Assembly: GCA_041740995.1 (NCBI GenBank)
Contig: JBGSKY010000077.1
Coordinates: 1-19,682 of the forward strand
DNA: 19,682 nucleotides
Direction: 5' to 3'
From: JBGSKY01 sp041740995
Lineage (GTDB): Bacteria; Planctomycetota; Planctomycetia; Pirellulales; Pirellulaceae
Shown here: one piece after another, positions 1 to 7,611 of the stretch
How the letters are laid out: each line of letters begins with the position of its first letter
Position numbering within the stretch: the first letter of the stretch is position 1
Made by a program: the position numbers and the translations under genes
Notes under the pieces: model-generated
Databases searched by the model: none
What the model was told of the DNA's origin: nothing
The model's input: only the letters and a program-made list of their open reading frames with translations

Positions 1-191
1 TGTTAACTAGAGCAAAATTCGTTCGTGTCCGTTCGGCTCGAAAACGGCTACAACCTGACTGGACACGAAATGCGTAAAGCTCTGTTATGTCTGCATTTGC
101 GATCAAGAGTATCGAGAGAGTCATTGCAGAGAGCGTTCGGGTCGGGGAGTTCCAAGGTCCTAAGTCTGCATGAAGTCGCTTACAAAAGGGA

Positions 192-212
192 ATTCAAAAA
201 GATATTTTGAAT
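192..212 (-). terminator. AT-rich hairpin downstream of the PEP-CTERM gene
   Basis: ATTCAAAA (192-199) and TTTTGAAT (205-212) form an 8-bp hairpin with a 5-nt loop, about 50 nt after the stop of the minus-strand gene that ends at 262. Read on the minus strand, a short T-rich stretch follows. The stem is almost all A/T, so it is at best a weak terminator. Nothing else in 1-261 looks like a gene; the only open frame there is 61 codons with no recognisable content. Confidence 0.25.
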
Positions 213-261
213 CAGTTATTGGCAAGAACGAAGTCCGTCGCTAACCCCTCAGAATTTCCCC

Positions 262-1107
262 TTACTTAAAGTTCTGACTAAAAATTTGAGTATTCGACTG
301 CATACGCACTCTGTTGCTGGGATGACGGTAAGCAAACATTATAAGGCAGAAGATTACAATTGCGATGACGTTTGATGGTTCCGGCACCGCTAACACAAAC
401 TGCCCTGGATTTCCCAAGTCAGTAAAGGTTGAAACGGGCGTTCCAGCGGGGACGACGTATGTGTCTGGCGCCCCGACTGGCGGGATGGTAGCGTTGGGCG
501 CTAAGACTGATCTGAACTGGTCGCCCACAGCCGACAAAAACCAATTTGCATTGTCTCCCAGACCGACTGCGTCCAAAGGTCGATTCCGCGAAACGCCGCT
601 GCCTCGGAACGATGCATCAGGTGTGCTTGTGAAAGAAAATGTTTCTACCAGCGTGGTCGCATCTTGAATGCTCGAATTGTAAATATTGATCGTATCGGCA
701 TTACCAAGATTTGATAGATTTCCGATCGAGAACACTTGGATTGAACTCGGAAGATTCCAATAATTGCGAAATTCGGCGGCCGTTAGCTGCGTGAAGATGA
801 CCGATTCGCTTGGAGCGATGCTGCTGATTGTCAAACCAAAACTTACTGGATCGTTCGTATTGTTGTCATTGTAGGACCAGTTCGTGGTATTGGCGGTTTG
901 ATCACCGAGATTTGTCAGTTCAAAAAACTCACGCATTCGCCCCGCGCCGCTACCGGAGCCAATAAGTCCTTGACCTTCGGACATAAACTCGGTGACGCGA
1001 ATCACAACGGCGGCTTCCGAATGACGCATTGGAAAAGCAACCGTAAGAGTGCAGAACAGGCACGCAGCCTTGATCATCGCGAAGTTTAAGAATCGAACGC
1101 TCATCAT
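262..1107 (-). CDS. Secreted lamin-tail-like protein with PEP-CTERM sorting signal
   Basis: This 281-residue protein starts with a hydrophobic signal peptide (about residues 8-32, ending near SEAAV). The body (about 35-235) begins IRVTEFMSEG and contains REFFELTNLG, which fits a lamin-tail domain (LTD), a beta-sandwich found in many secreted bacterial proteins. The C-terminus has the classic PEP-CTERM tripartite signal: the VPEPS motif, a hydrophobic helix (NVIAIVIFCLIMFAY) and a basic tail (RHPSNRVR). In species with exosortase/EpsH this signal leads to processing and export to the exopolysaccharide or cell surface. About 30 residues follow the basic cluster, a little longer than usual. The start could be either of two adjacent ATG codons (1107 or 1104). 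The gene is monocistronic and belongs to the chromosomal flank. The fold and sorting signal are clear; the biological role is unknown. Confidence 0.88.
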   Translation of the reverse strand: MMSVRFLNFAMIKAACLFCTLTVAFPMRHSEAAVVIRVTEFMSEGQGLIGSGSGAGRMREFFELTNLGDQTANTTNWSYNDNNTNDPVSFGLTISSIAPSESVIFTQLTAAEFRNYWNLPSSIQVFSIGNLSNLGNADTINIYNSSIQDATTLVETFSFTSTPDASFRGSGVSRNRPLDAVGLGDNANWFLSAVGDQFRSVLAPNATIPPVGAPDTYVVPAGTPVSTFTDLGNPGQFVLAVPEPSNVIAIVIFCLIMFAYRHPSNRVRMQSNTQIFSQNFK

Positions 1108-1120
1108 TGAAGGCGGTTTT

Positions 1121-1168
1121 CTATTGCACAGATTAGAGGACTGCTATTGCACAGAACAGACTAGAGGA
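1121..1168. repeat. Two imperfect direct repeats upstream of the PEP-CTERM gene
   Basis: CTATTGCACAGA...TAGAGGA occurs at 1121-1140 and again at 1144-1168; the second copy has about 5 extra bases inside. The copies are about 23 bp apart and lie 14-60 bp upstream of the minus-strand PEP-CTERM start. They may be a tandem duplication or a paired protein-binding site in the promoter region. No clear -10/-35 pair was seen. The rest of 1169-1320 holds nothing I can support. Confidence 0.45.
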
Positions 1169-1322
1169 ATGACTCGCCGGGATTTTATTGATCAGTCCAA
1201 AACGTCACAACTTTAGATCGATTAAGAACAAGTTAAGGTTTTTAGCGTCGGCCAATACCGATGCTGGCTCTTCACTTCTGGCGAGAATCTGATTTCATCT
1301 CGGAATAATCCGTGTGAGCTAG

Positions 1323-2111
1323 TCGAATCTGTTGCCAGGACAGGTCCTTGCTGGCCTGATGAAAATCATCGAAAATAATGAAATCACCAGCGTCACCGAT
1401 CCAACTTCGACAGTCACTTACACTCGTCACGATTTAGGACGTGCAACGACCGTCTCGAATGTGATTGCCGGCTTGACACCGACCGTGGCACTGACGCAAG
1501 TCTTCGACGCAGCCAACAATCGCACCGAGCTGAACAACACTGCTGGCAGCACTCTGGATTTCAAAAACAACTATCAGTTCGACGCGCTGCACCGGTTAAT
1601 CGATATCGTGCAACAGGGGCAATCGGGTGGCAATACGGTAACGGCCAAACACATCACGATCGGTTACAATTCGCTGGGACAAACTACGTCCGTGGTGCGT
1701 TATCAAAGTACGGGGACAAGCAATGCTGTCGCCAGTACTGCGTATACTTTCGACACGATCAATCGTTTAAGTTCCTTGACGCATGTGCAAGGTGGTACGA
1801 CGTTGGCGGACTACGATTACAGTTACGATAGCATGTCGCGTCCGACAAGCATCGATTCGTCCATCGAAGGGTTATCAGAGTTTGAGTATGACGCAACGAG
1901 CCAGTTGACGGTCGCCGATCATACATCGCAAACGGACGAGACTTACGGTTACAACGCCAACGGCAGTCGGAATACAACGGGCTACACAACGAGCACGAAC
2001 AATCGAACCACTGCCGCGCCTGGATTTACCTACGCCTACGATGACGAAGGCAACCGCGTTAGAGGATTAGTTGTTGCGTCGCTAGGAGGAGAGGTGATGT
2101 TGTTGGGATGA
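1323..2111 (+). pseudogene. Truncated YD-repeat (RHS-family) protein fragment
   Basis: The frame from 1323 (just after an in-frame TAG at 1320) to 2111 encodes about 260 residues with the tyrosine/aspartate periodicity of RHS/YD repeats: YTRHDLGR, QFDALHRL, YTFDTINRLSSL, YSYDSMSRPTS, FEYDATSQL, YGYNANGSR and YAYDDEGNR. Intact RHS proteins in this phylum usually exceed 1,000 residues and end in a hyperconserved core, then a variable tip. Here the secretion and N-terminal parts are missing because of the upstream stop. The YD pattern also stops abruptly at DEGNR (about 2054), followed by 17 unrelated residues. There is no good start codon; the first possible one is TTG at 1332. This is a relic truncated at both ends, next to an integration hotspot. 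An expressed short ORF is possible but unlikely. Confidence 0.75.
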
Positions 2112-2288
2112 GCTGGCCGAAGACGTGCTGGTTGATCAGCTGGGAAGCAGCCAACATCTGAGCCCGTTTTCATGAAGTCCAAGCGGCAGGTTGACTTTCT
2201 CGCGGCGACGCGTTGTTCGTTATCCCGCCGCATCTGCACCGTTGCTCTCGGCAACATCAACGCTCGCGACCGCCAAAAGATCTCTGTT

Positions 2289-2317
2289 CGAACCTTTTCT
2301 GTTAACTCCAAGGTTCG
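2289..2317. repeat. Inverted repeat in the left intergenic region
   Basis: CGAACCTT (2289-2296) is repeated inverted as AAGGTTCG (2310-2317) with a 13-nt loop. It lies in the gene-free stretch 2112-2460 between the YD-repeat relic and the element border. It has no T-tract and no adjacent gene start, so its role is unknown. Confidence 0.4.
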
Positions 2318-2340
2318 TATCTCGCATTGAGCCTGCGAAT

Positions 2341-2375
2341 GAAACGAGTTCGAGAAAAGTCTACGAACTCGTTTC
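2341..2375. repeat. Perfect 12-bp hairpin near the left border of the element
   Basis: GAAACGAGTTCG (2341-2352) pairs perfectly with CGAACTCGTTTC (2364-2375) around an 11-nt loop. It lies about 85 bp outside the proposed attL. No run of T follows on either strand, so it is not a standard intrinsic terminator. Together with the hairpin at 2289-2317 it is the only structure seen in the 350-bp gene-free stretch 2112-2460. Confidence 0.6.
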
Positions 2376-2460
2376 AAGCTGCAAGAAGGACCGAACGGGT
2401 CTCGAACTCATCTAAGTTCTTGTTCTCCAATACTTTAAGGCGAATCGAAAAAGAGAGTAT

Positions 2461-2470
2461 TGTTACGAAG
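2461..2470. other. attL: Candidate attL core (10-bp direct repeat)
   Basis: TGTTACGAAG here is identical to 18129-18138. It overlaps the stop codon of the minus-strand integrase (TCG TAA). All mobile-element genes lie between the two copies. A 10-mer match alone is weak; position and matching codon phase are what make it plausible. Confidence 0.5.
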
Positions 2471-3854
2471 AGGGTTGCGCTCGGGGAGCTGATTTAAAAC
2501 GCCTGTTTTTACCCTGAGAAATCGCAAGTTTCCCAGGGTTTTTTTGTGTTTCTGTCGAACTGCTCTCGGTCAAATCCCCCTCAGTTTCTCGGTCAGTAAT
2601 GGTAAGATTTCGTACCGTATCGCAATCTGACTGCTGTCGTAAATGCAGCGCGCCATCTGTGCCGGTCGCTTGCGTGGTCTTGAACTGACCAAAAACCACG
2701 GCCAAGCGGGAAACCGCGTCGGCCTCGGCACCAGGGAACAAGTGTCCATATCGGTCCATCGTCAGCCGGATGTTGGAGTGCCGCATTACCGCCTGAACTG
2801 TCTTGATATCGGCGCCGGTCTGAATCAACCAAGTCGCACACGTATGTCGCAAAGCGTGGAAGTCGATAACGTCCCCCTCGCTGTCGGTCGCGCGTAGGAA
2901 GTCACCCGCGTCGGCTTCAATCCGTTTCTGGCTATCCTGAAAAGTATCCAACCAAGCAGCTCGGGCTAGCGTCAGGTCGGCTCGCAACATCGAAGCCACG
3001 TCAAATTCGTCTGGCATTCGGAACACTGGCGACCCGGCTACCTTGCGACCAACCATCGCTGACAACTCGGCTCCCAGGTCCGGCGTGATGTACTGTCGCG
3101 CCTGCTTGCTATTTTTGGTTGACTTGGCCGCTGCGATGATGAACGGACTGTCACCGGCCAAATGTAGCTTGCCCCGCGTCAGCGATCGCAACTCACCGGC
3201 CCGAAGTCCCGTCTGGATTGCCGTCTGGTAGAGCAAAGCCCTCTCCGTCCCAGTCATGCCGTAGGACTCGCCAGTTTGCCGCGTGATGGAATTGAGCCAT
3301 TGGAATTCCTCGTGCGATAGATACCGACGTGTTAATCGCCGATCGGCTTCTGGCGCTGGCTTGCTGACGGTCGCCAATGGATCGCTTGCCAGCTTCCCGT
3401 TCTTCACAGCCCAAATCGTGAAACTCTTAATGCCGGTGAGGTAACTTTGCACTGTGCGAGATGACTTTCCATCGTCGAACATCTGTTGAGCAAATTGGTT
3501 TACCCCGTCCGGCTCGATATCGCGAAGCAACTTCCAAGCGTTCGCTTTGCAGATCGCATCAATGAAGCGTCGAGTGTCTTCGATGTGGTCGATACCGGCA
3601 CGACTACGCATCGCTGCGCCAAAGTCAGTAAGCAGGGCGTCGATCGTGCGGGCTGCCTGCTTGGCGATCTTGTCCAAGCGACCATCGATCACACCATCGC
3701 GTCGTAATGCAGTTTCCGCTTCGAGCTTAGCCGCGATCCTAGTAGCCGCCGCGTGGTCGGTAGTGCGACTGCTCTTACTCTGGCGTTTGCCGTCAGAGTC
3801 GAACCACTGAATTACCCAATTGCCAACACCGCCGCGCTTGAACAAAGTCGCCAT
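2463..3854 (-). CDS. int: Tyrosine recombinase (integrase), element border
   Basis: This 463-residue integrase very likely catalyses site-specific integration and excision of the element. The N-terminal arm-like region (about 1-60) and core-binding SAM-like domain (about 70-165) precede the catalytic domain (about 175-375). The full active site is visible: R218 in TGLRAGEL, a lysine in the beta-hairpin (K244 or K247), H333-x-x-R336 in FHALRHTCA, H359 in MRHSN and the nucleophile Y369 in MDRYGHLF. About 90 further residues form a polar, low-complexity tail, as is common in planctomycete integrases. That tail contains a plus-strand terminator hairpin and ends in the 10-bp candidate att core. 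A GGGAG ribosome-binding site lies about 9 nt before the ATG. The gene faces out of the element and is divergent from the terminase genes. Its likely partner is the excisionase-like protein at 17808-18032. Confidence 0.93.
   Translation of the reverse strand: MATLFKRGGVGNWVIQWFDSDGKRQSKSSRTTDHAAATRIAAKLEAETALRRDGVIDGRLDKIAKQAARTIDALLTDFGAAMRSRAGIDHIEDTRRFIDAICKANAWKLLRDIEPDGVNQFAQQMFDDGKSSRTVQSYLTGIKSFTIWAVKNGKLASDPLATVSKPAPEADRRLTRRYLSHEEFQWLNSITRQTGESYGMTGTERALLYQTAIQTGLRAGELRSLTRGKLHLAGDSPFIIAAAKSTKNSKQARQYITPDLGAELSAMVGRKVAGSPVFRMPDEFDVASMLRADLTLARAAWLDTFQDSQKRIEADAGDFLRATDSEGDVIDFHALRHTCATWLIQTGADIKTVQAVMRHSNIRLTMDRYGHLFPGAEADAVSRLAVVFGQFKTTQATGTDGALHLRQQSDCDTVRNLTITDRETEGDLTESSSTETQKNPGKLAISQGKNRRFKSAPRAQPSS
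2511..2545 (+). terminator. Intrinsic terminator antisense to the integrase tail
   Basis: ACCCTG (2511-2516) pairs with CAGGGT (2534-2539); after one mismatch, GAAA (2518-2521) pairs with TTTC (2529-2532), and seven T follow (2539-2545). This is a textbook plus-strand terminator. It sits inside the 3' coding end of the minus-strand integrase and would stop transcription entering the element from the left flank. Confidence 0.7.
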
Positions 3855-4088
3855 CTGTGATTACTCCCGTCACAACTCAAAGGTAAGAAAACGCGGAAGT
3901 CAGTGAGTAACTGATGTTCGGGCCGTCGCCCTATCCGCTTCAACATGATACGCATCTATCGCATCGGCGGTTAGTCGAATTCCGCGCAAATGTCACAGGT
4001 ACTTGCTAGCCTAGACCATGACGCCCCCATAGCCCCGGACGTTCGGGGAATGGTGCTCGCTTATGTATAGATTTTGAAACATGTTACC

Positions 4089-4643
4089 ATGCCAGACACG
4101 CCAGATCGAACCGAAAGCGGACTTACTGAACGCAGTGAAACGCGGCTGCTTTGTCGCGCGGTACAGCAGGGGTGGCCGGTCTCTGATGAGACCAAAGCTA
4201 AGTTGTTGGCGAAGATTGCGGCGCATGCCGACAACCCCAAGCAGACTGAACGCGACGTGAACCGCGCGATCCTGACTTTGGCGGCATTGGATCGGCTTCG
4301 GATTCTTGCCCAACGGGAAGCGGAAGCAAAAGACAACAAAACGATCGTCGTCAACAATCACGTCGTCGTCGAGAACTGGCTTAAGCGATTGGCTGACGCC
4401 GGACCGCCTGAACTGGTTGAACCGTTTCTCTCTTGCTACTCCGCTATCGTTCGACGCGCCTCTGTGGACCATCCTCGGTTGCTTGTCGAGAACGATCTAA
4501 GCGCGGTCTCTGCCGTTGCAACGCCTTCGGAAGCAACGGACCTGATGACGCTCTATCTTCGCTTGAAACAGTCTATCGATCCACAAAGGGTTTCCAATGA
4601 CGCAAACACTATCTCCCCCGCTGCCGACGCATACGCTGGCTGA
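4089..4643 (+). CDS. Putative small terminase subunit or terminase-associated protein
   Basis: About 184 residues, directly upstream of the large terminase and overlapping it by 47 bp in another frame. This is the position a small terminase (DNA-recognition) subunit normally holds. I chose the ATG at 4089; a TTG at 4074 would add five residues. The sequence is mostly helical and charged (for example TLAALDRLRILAQREAEAK). It has a central KTIVVNNHVVVENWLKRLAD segment that could start an oligomerisation or coiled-coil region. No clear helix-turn-helix is visible, so the assignment rests mainly on position and size. It could equally be an unrelated phage protein. The upstream 234 bp, shared with the divergent integrase, would hold both promoters; a TGTGA...TCACA repeat (about 3856-3874) and a CCCCG...CGGGG repeat (about 4034-4049) are the only structures I saw there. 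Confidence 0.5.
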   Translation: MPDTPDRTESGLTERSETRLLCRAVQQGWPVSDETKAKLLAKIAAHADNPKQTERDVNRAILTLAALDRLRILAQREAEAKDNKTIVVNNHVVVENWLKRLADAGPPELVEPFLSCYSAIVRRASVDHPRLLVENDLSAVSAVATPSEATDLMTLYLRLKQSIDPQRVSNDANTISPAADAYAG

Positions 4644-6315
4644 CCTCCAAGACGATCAGTACCTACGTGATATGGTCCGTTCTCGCTGTCAGCGGTTTCA
4701 GAACTTCGTAGCCGAAGCTTGGCGTCATCTCCCTGGTACGGGCAAGCTCGTCTGGGCTGGCTATATCCCTGTCGTCTGTGACCACCTTGAACATCTCTGG
4801 CGTGGGACGCCCTGCAACGATGGAATTCAGCGTGATCGGCTCTTGGTGAATATCCCGCCGGAATGCCTCAAGTCATCGTTGCTATCTGTTCTCTGGCCTG
4901 CTTGGATATGGACGCAGAATCCGAAGGCTGGCATCGTCGGCGTTTCTTACAATGAGAAGTTGAACCAAAGGGATGCTACCAACTCCCGCCAACTCATCGA
5001 GTCCGACTTTTACCGCATCCTTTGGCCGGAAGTGGTGATGCGTAGCGATCAGAACTCCAAGTCGGACTATGGTAATACTCTGGGCGGGTGGCGTATCTCT
5101 ACAACCATCGGCGGGCGTGCGACGGGCGAACATCCTGATGTTTTTATCTGGGACGACCCGCTCAAAGCGCAAGACGCCTACAAACAGTCTGCCCGTCAGA
5201 ACTGCCTTGAGTTTTACCGAACAACCATGTCCACCCGTGGCGCTGCCAAAGGGGTCAAGCACGTTATCGGGATGCAACGTCTACACCCTGATGACCCGTC
5301 TTCACTCGCTATCGACGCCAACCGCAAAGCTGTATCGATCAACCAGCCGGAACCGTGGCTGCACGTCATGCTTCCGATGGAATACGATTCCTCGCGTGCC
5401 ATGAAAGACTACGGCTTCGGTGGGGACTGGCGAACTACTGATGGCGAACTATTGGACCCAGTGCGGTTGCCGACTCATCGGCTCAAGACCATCTACAACG
5501 ATTTATCGGACCTAAACAAGGCTGCGCAATACGACCAGAACCCGCGCGTCCGGCATGGTCGCTTTTTCAAAACGGAATTGATTCAATCGATCGATCCCGC
5601 CGACGTTCCATCGTGTGATGAATGGGTGCGTTTCTTCGATCGTGCGGCGACTCGTGACGGCGGCTGCTATACGGCTGGCGTTCTGATCGGTAGGAAAGTC
5701 ATCTCCGACATCTCATCTCAATACTTTGTCGGCAACGTGATCCGGGGGCAGTGGGACGTTGACCAAGTGGAAGTAGAAATGCAACGAACAGGATTCGCGG
5801 ATAATCATCGCCTGGGCATGGATCGCTATCGCATGGCTCAAGAGGAAGAGGGCGGCTCGGGCGGCAAGTCATCTGCTAACTCGATGGCAAAAACGATGCG
5901 CGGAATTCGATTCGAATCCGTGCGACCATTTGGGAACAAACAAGCCCGTGCCGAACCTCTAGCTCGCGCTATTGCCCGTGGGGAAGTGTTCGTCATCGAT
6001 GGCAACTGGACTGCCGATTTCGTGGATGAACTGACCGACTTTCCGAACGGTAAGTTCGCAGATCAAGTCGATGCTGCATCGGGAGCGTTCACGATGTTGG
6101 AAGGAACTTTGGTCAAAGCCAAACCAGTTAAAGCCGTCTACATGGTCGGCTGGAATCCCGATCAGAAGTTCTGCGCTACCGACGGCTGCAAGCGGCCTGT
6201 CATGCCCGGTGAAGCCTACTGTTGCCCGTCGTGTGAGATTGCATCGTCAATGCAGTGTGAATGCGAAGGGCACGCGATGGACTGCATCGATCGCTATAAC
6301 GAATGGCTTGGGTGA
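4597..6315 (+). CDS. terL: Phage terminase large subunit with C-terminal Cys cluster
   Basis: This 572-residue protein matches the two-domain packaging motor: an ATPase that pumps DNA into a procapsid and a nuclease that cuts concatemers. Seen here: a deviant Walker A around residues 87-95 (PPECLKSSL), Walker B at 182-187 (VFIWDD), and the ATPase-coupling motif IGMQRLHPDD at 224-233. An RNase-H-like nuclease domain follows, with acidic residues at D348 (FFDRA), D409 (MDRYR) and D489/D492 (FADQVDAASG). After the nuclease, residues 526-563 carry eight cysteines (C526, C531, C542, C543, C546, C554, C556, C563). This looks like a zinc-binding tail and is unusual for TerL. The ribosome-binding site AAAGGG lies 6 nt before the ATG. 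No portal or capsid gene follows; the next gene is convergent. Confidence 0.92.
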   Translation: MTQTLSPPLPTHTLADLQDDQYLRDMVRSRCQRFQNFVAEAWRHLPGTGKLVWAGYIPVVCDHLEHLWRGTPCNDGIQRDRLLVNIPPECLKSSLLSVLWPAWIWTQNPKAGIVGVSYNEKLNQRDATNSRQLIESDFYRILWPEVVMRSDQNSKSDYGNTLGGWRISTTIGGRATGEHPDVFIWDDPLKAQDAYKQSARQNCLEFYRTTMSTRGAAKGVKHVIGMQRLHPDDPSSLAIDANRKAVSINQPEPWLHVMLPMEYDSSRAMKDYGFGGDWRTTDGELLDPVRLPTHRLKTIYNDLSDLNKAAQYDQNPRVRHGRFFKTELIQSIDPADVPSCDEWVRFFDRAATRDGGCYTAGVLIGRKVISDISSQYFVGNVIRGQWDVDQVEVEMQRTGFADNHRLGMDRYRMAQEEEGGSGGKSSANSMAKTMRGIRFESVRPFGNKQARAEPLARAIARGEVFVIDGNWTADFVDELTDFPNGKFADQVDAASGAFTMLEGTLVKAKPVKAVYMVGWNPDQKFCATDGCKRPVMPGEAYCCPSCEIASSMQCECEGHAMDCIDRYNEWLG

Positions 6316-6336
6316 TGCTGGGCCATTTTGCCGCTT

Positions 6337-6354
6337 AAAACATACTCATGTTTT
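6337..6354. terminator. Hairpin between convergent terL and the membrane-protein gene
   Basis: AAAACAT (6337-6343) pairs with ATGTTTT (6348-6354) over a 4-nt loop, 20 nt after the terL stop and about 55 nt before the end of the convergent minus-strand gene. It could act in both directions, but the stem is AT-rich and the only T run is in the stem itself. Weak prediction. Confidence 0.35.
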
Positions 6355-6409
6355 GAACCAAAATAGCTTCGGCTGCCCTTGGCTTCTGACCTGTCCTCTT
6401 ATTGTCGCG

Positions 6410-6865
6410 CTACGTTTTTTTGGAGGGAGGCCAACCAAAAAAATTGTTTGAAAACATTAACAACAAGCCGGTAAAGTTTAAGGTCCACCCTATCGCGACC
6501 ACAACCTTTTTATTCGGATCGTCAAAATACCCACCAGCACTAATTAATCCTCCTCCTACCGCTATGGCCGTTGCAGTATACCAATCGATCAATCGCACAC
6601 TTCGTTTTGCTTGTCGCAGCTCACACACTTCCCCAAGCAATACTGGATAAGCTTGTTCGAGCTTATCCAGTTTTTGCTGAAGAATCCGATTCCGCTCGGT
6701 CATGTTTAAGATCAATTCGGCGTGGGCTGCCTCTGCTCTTAATGCTGGGCTTTTTGCGAGCTTTTCTAAATCGCGGAATTCCTCAGAACTGTATACGTCA
6801 GGAGTCTCTGGCGTGCTTAATGCTGAATCAGATTTGATCGCAGCAAGTTTTTTTTCAATTGCCAT
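6410..6865 (-). CDS. Two-helix membrane protein, candidate toxin of a PanAT pair
   Basis: A 151-residue protein from the ATG at 6865; a GTG at 6877 is also possible. The N-terminal half is charged and helical, with a likely coiled coil at about 45-87 (AELILNMTERNRILQQKLDK). The C-terminal third has two hydrophobic segments, about 92-113 (WYTATAIAVGGGLISAGG) and 121-143 (VVVAIGWTLNFTGLLLMF), separated by a short polar turn, and a short polar end. The gene overlaps the upstream Panacea-domain gene by 11 bp, so the two are translationally linked. Known PanAT systems pair a Panacea antitoxin with very diverse toxins, including small membrane proteins that depolarise the cell. That is the basis for calling this the candidate toxin. 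No sequence motif proves toxicity; a membrane-anchored accessory role is the alternative. Confidence 0.6.
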   Translation of the reverse strand: MAIEKKLAAIKSDSALSTPETPDVYSSEEFRDLEKLAKSPALRAEAAHAELILNMTERNRILQQKLDKLEQAYPVLLGEVCELRQAKRSVRLIDWYTATAIAVGGGLISAGGYFDDPNKKVVVAIGWTLNFTGLLLMFSNNFFGWPPSKKT

Positions 6866-7400
6866 CCAACGAAGCACTCAAGTGATGATTCAACGATTGA
6901 GAAAAGTGCTCGCGAATATACTCAGGGGGAATATCCGTCCCTTTTGGCAACGACATACGATTGTCTTTTAGCGTTTTATGCCATGGTCCGTCCTCTTCAT
7001 GCGTCATATTTGAAAGTTTGATAGCAGAGTACGATCCGTACACTTCCCAAACCTGCTCAATGACCATGACTGCCTGTTCTGACTCCGGCTCATTGCTCAA
7101 TACCTCTACCGACCAATTGAACTGCACTCCATTGCTGGAATCAACGAGTTCAAAATCGTCAAGCGGCTTGTCGATTGGAGCATTGCCGTAATGCTTTGCA
7201 CTGTAGAAAAGACTGGGAACTACTGGACCGTACTTCCACGCCTCAATTTGTTCGTCGATGAGCGGTTCGCCAACGATGGCATAGTACCAACCGTGCGCAT
7301 AGTAAACGAGCTTTTGAAGTTTCATTGGACTAACTTCAACATTGTCACGTTGAGCTAGCTCTAAAAACTTATTTGCCACCGCCTTTGAAGAGAAGGACAT
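6855..7400 (-). CDS. panA: Panacea-domain (DUF4065, SocA-like) protein, probable antitoxin
   Basis: From the ATG at 7400 the protein has 181 residues. It carries the signature of the Panacea/DUF4065 family: SPMKLQKLVYYAHGWYY (24-40), then EAWKYGPVVPSLFYSAKHYG (53-72). The domain is known from SocA (a ClpXP adaptor-type antitoxin), GepA and the PanA antitoxins, which neutralise unrelated toxins and are often encoded on prophages. A longer reading frame reaches 7466, but the family starts at about the MSFSSKAVANKFLELA segment, so I use 7400; no strong ribosome-binding site supports any start. The downstream partner overlaps it by 11 bp. The two genes are isolated from the replication operon upstream by an intrinsic terminator at 7576-7610, which suggests their own promoter. 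Family assignment is firm; the antitoxin role is inferred from context. Confidence 0.88.
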   Translation of the reverse strand: MSFSSKAVANKFLELAQRDNVEVSPMKLQKLVYYAHGWYYAIVGEPLIDEQIEAWKYGPVVPSLFYSAKHYGNAPIDKPLDDFELVDSSNGVQFNWSVEVLSNEPESEQAVMVIEQVWEVYGSYSAIKLSNMTHEEDGPWHKTLKDNRMSLPKGTDIPPEYIREHFSQSLNHHLSASLDGN

Positions 7401-7575
7401 CGTTACAGTTCGCAAGAAAATAGGGCCTAAACGCTTCATGCTGTGGTCTAATCCGCGCTCCGTCAATTATTCCACCCCTGATGATACTTTGTTCCGGTGA
7501 AATTCACAGTAGGTATATTGGCCGCATTATGAATGGAGAAACTATGGCCGTCTCAATCTCGCCAACTAGGCAAAC

Positions 7576-7610
7576 AAAAATAGCCGGTCAGAACTGATTC
7601 CAACCGGCTA
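7576..7610 (-). terminator. Intrinsic terminator at the end of the replication operon
   Basis: On the minus strand TAGCCGGT pairs with ACCGGCTA (plus coordinates 7603-7610 and 7581-7588) over a 14-nt loop, and a TTTTTGTTTG tract follows (7571-7580). This is a good minus-strand terminator. It would end transcripts coming from the ParB/zinc-ribbon genes after they pass through the palindrome array, about 175 bp before the Panacea gene starts. Confidence 0.7.
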
Positions 7611-7611
7611 A

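Noticed and set aside
25..210. 61-codon plus-strand frame at the left edge
   Set aside because: GTG start without ribosome-binding site, no recognisable sequence, and it ends in a hairpin.
2060..2160. Inverted repeat GATGTTG/CAACATC as an insertion-sequence end
   Set aside because: Only 7 bp, no transposase or target duplication nearby, and the stem is heavily interrupted.
2299..2325. tRNA-Asn-like pieces (CTGTTAA followed by GGTTCGTATCTC) that might pair with the Asn half at 18396 as a left att site
   Set aside because: The anticodon stem does not pair, and the distance between the anticodon loop and T-loop is 15 instead of 22 nt.
4011..4472. 153-codon minus-strand frame opposite the small-terminase-like gene
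   Set aside because: It overlaps a better frame that fits the terminase operon; its composition shows no known domain.
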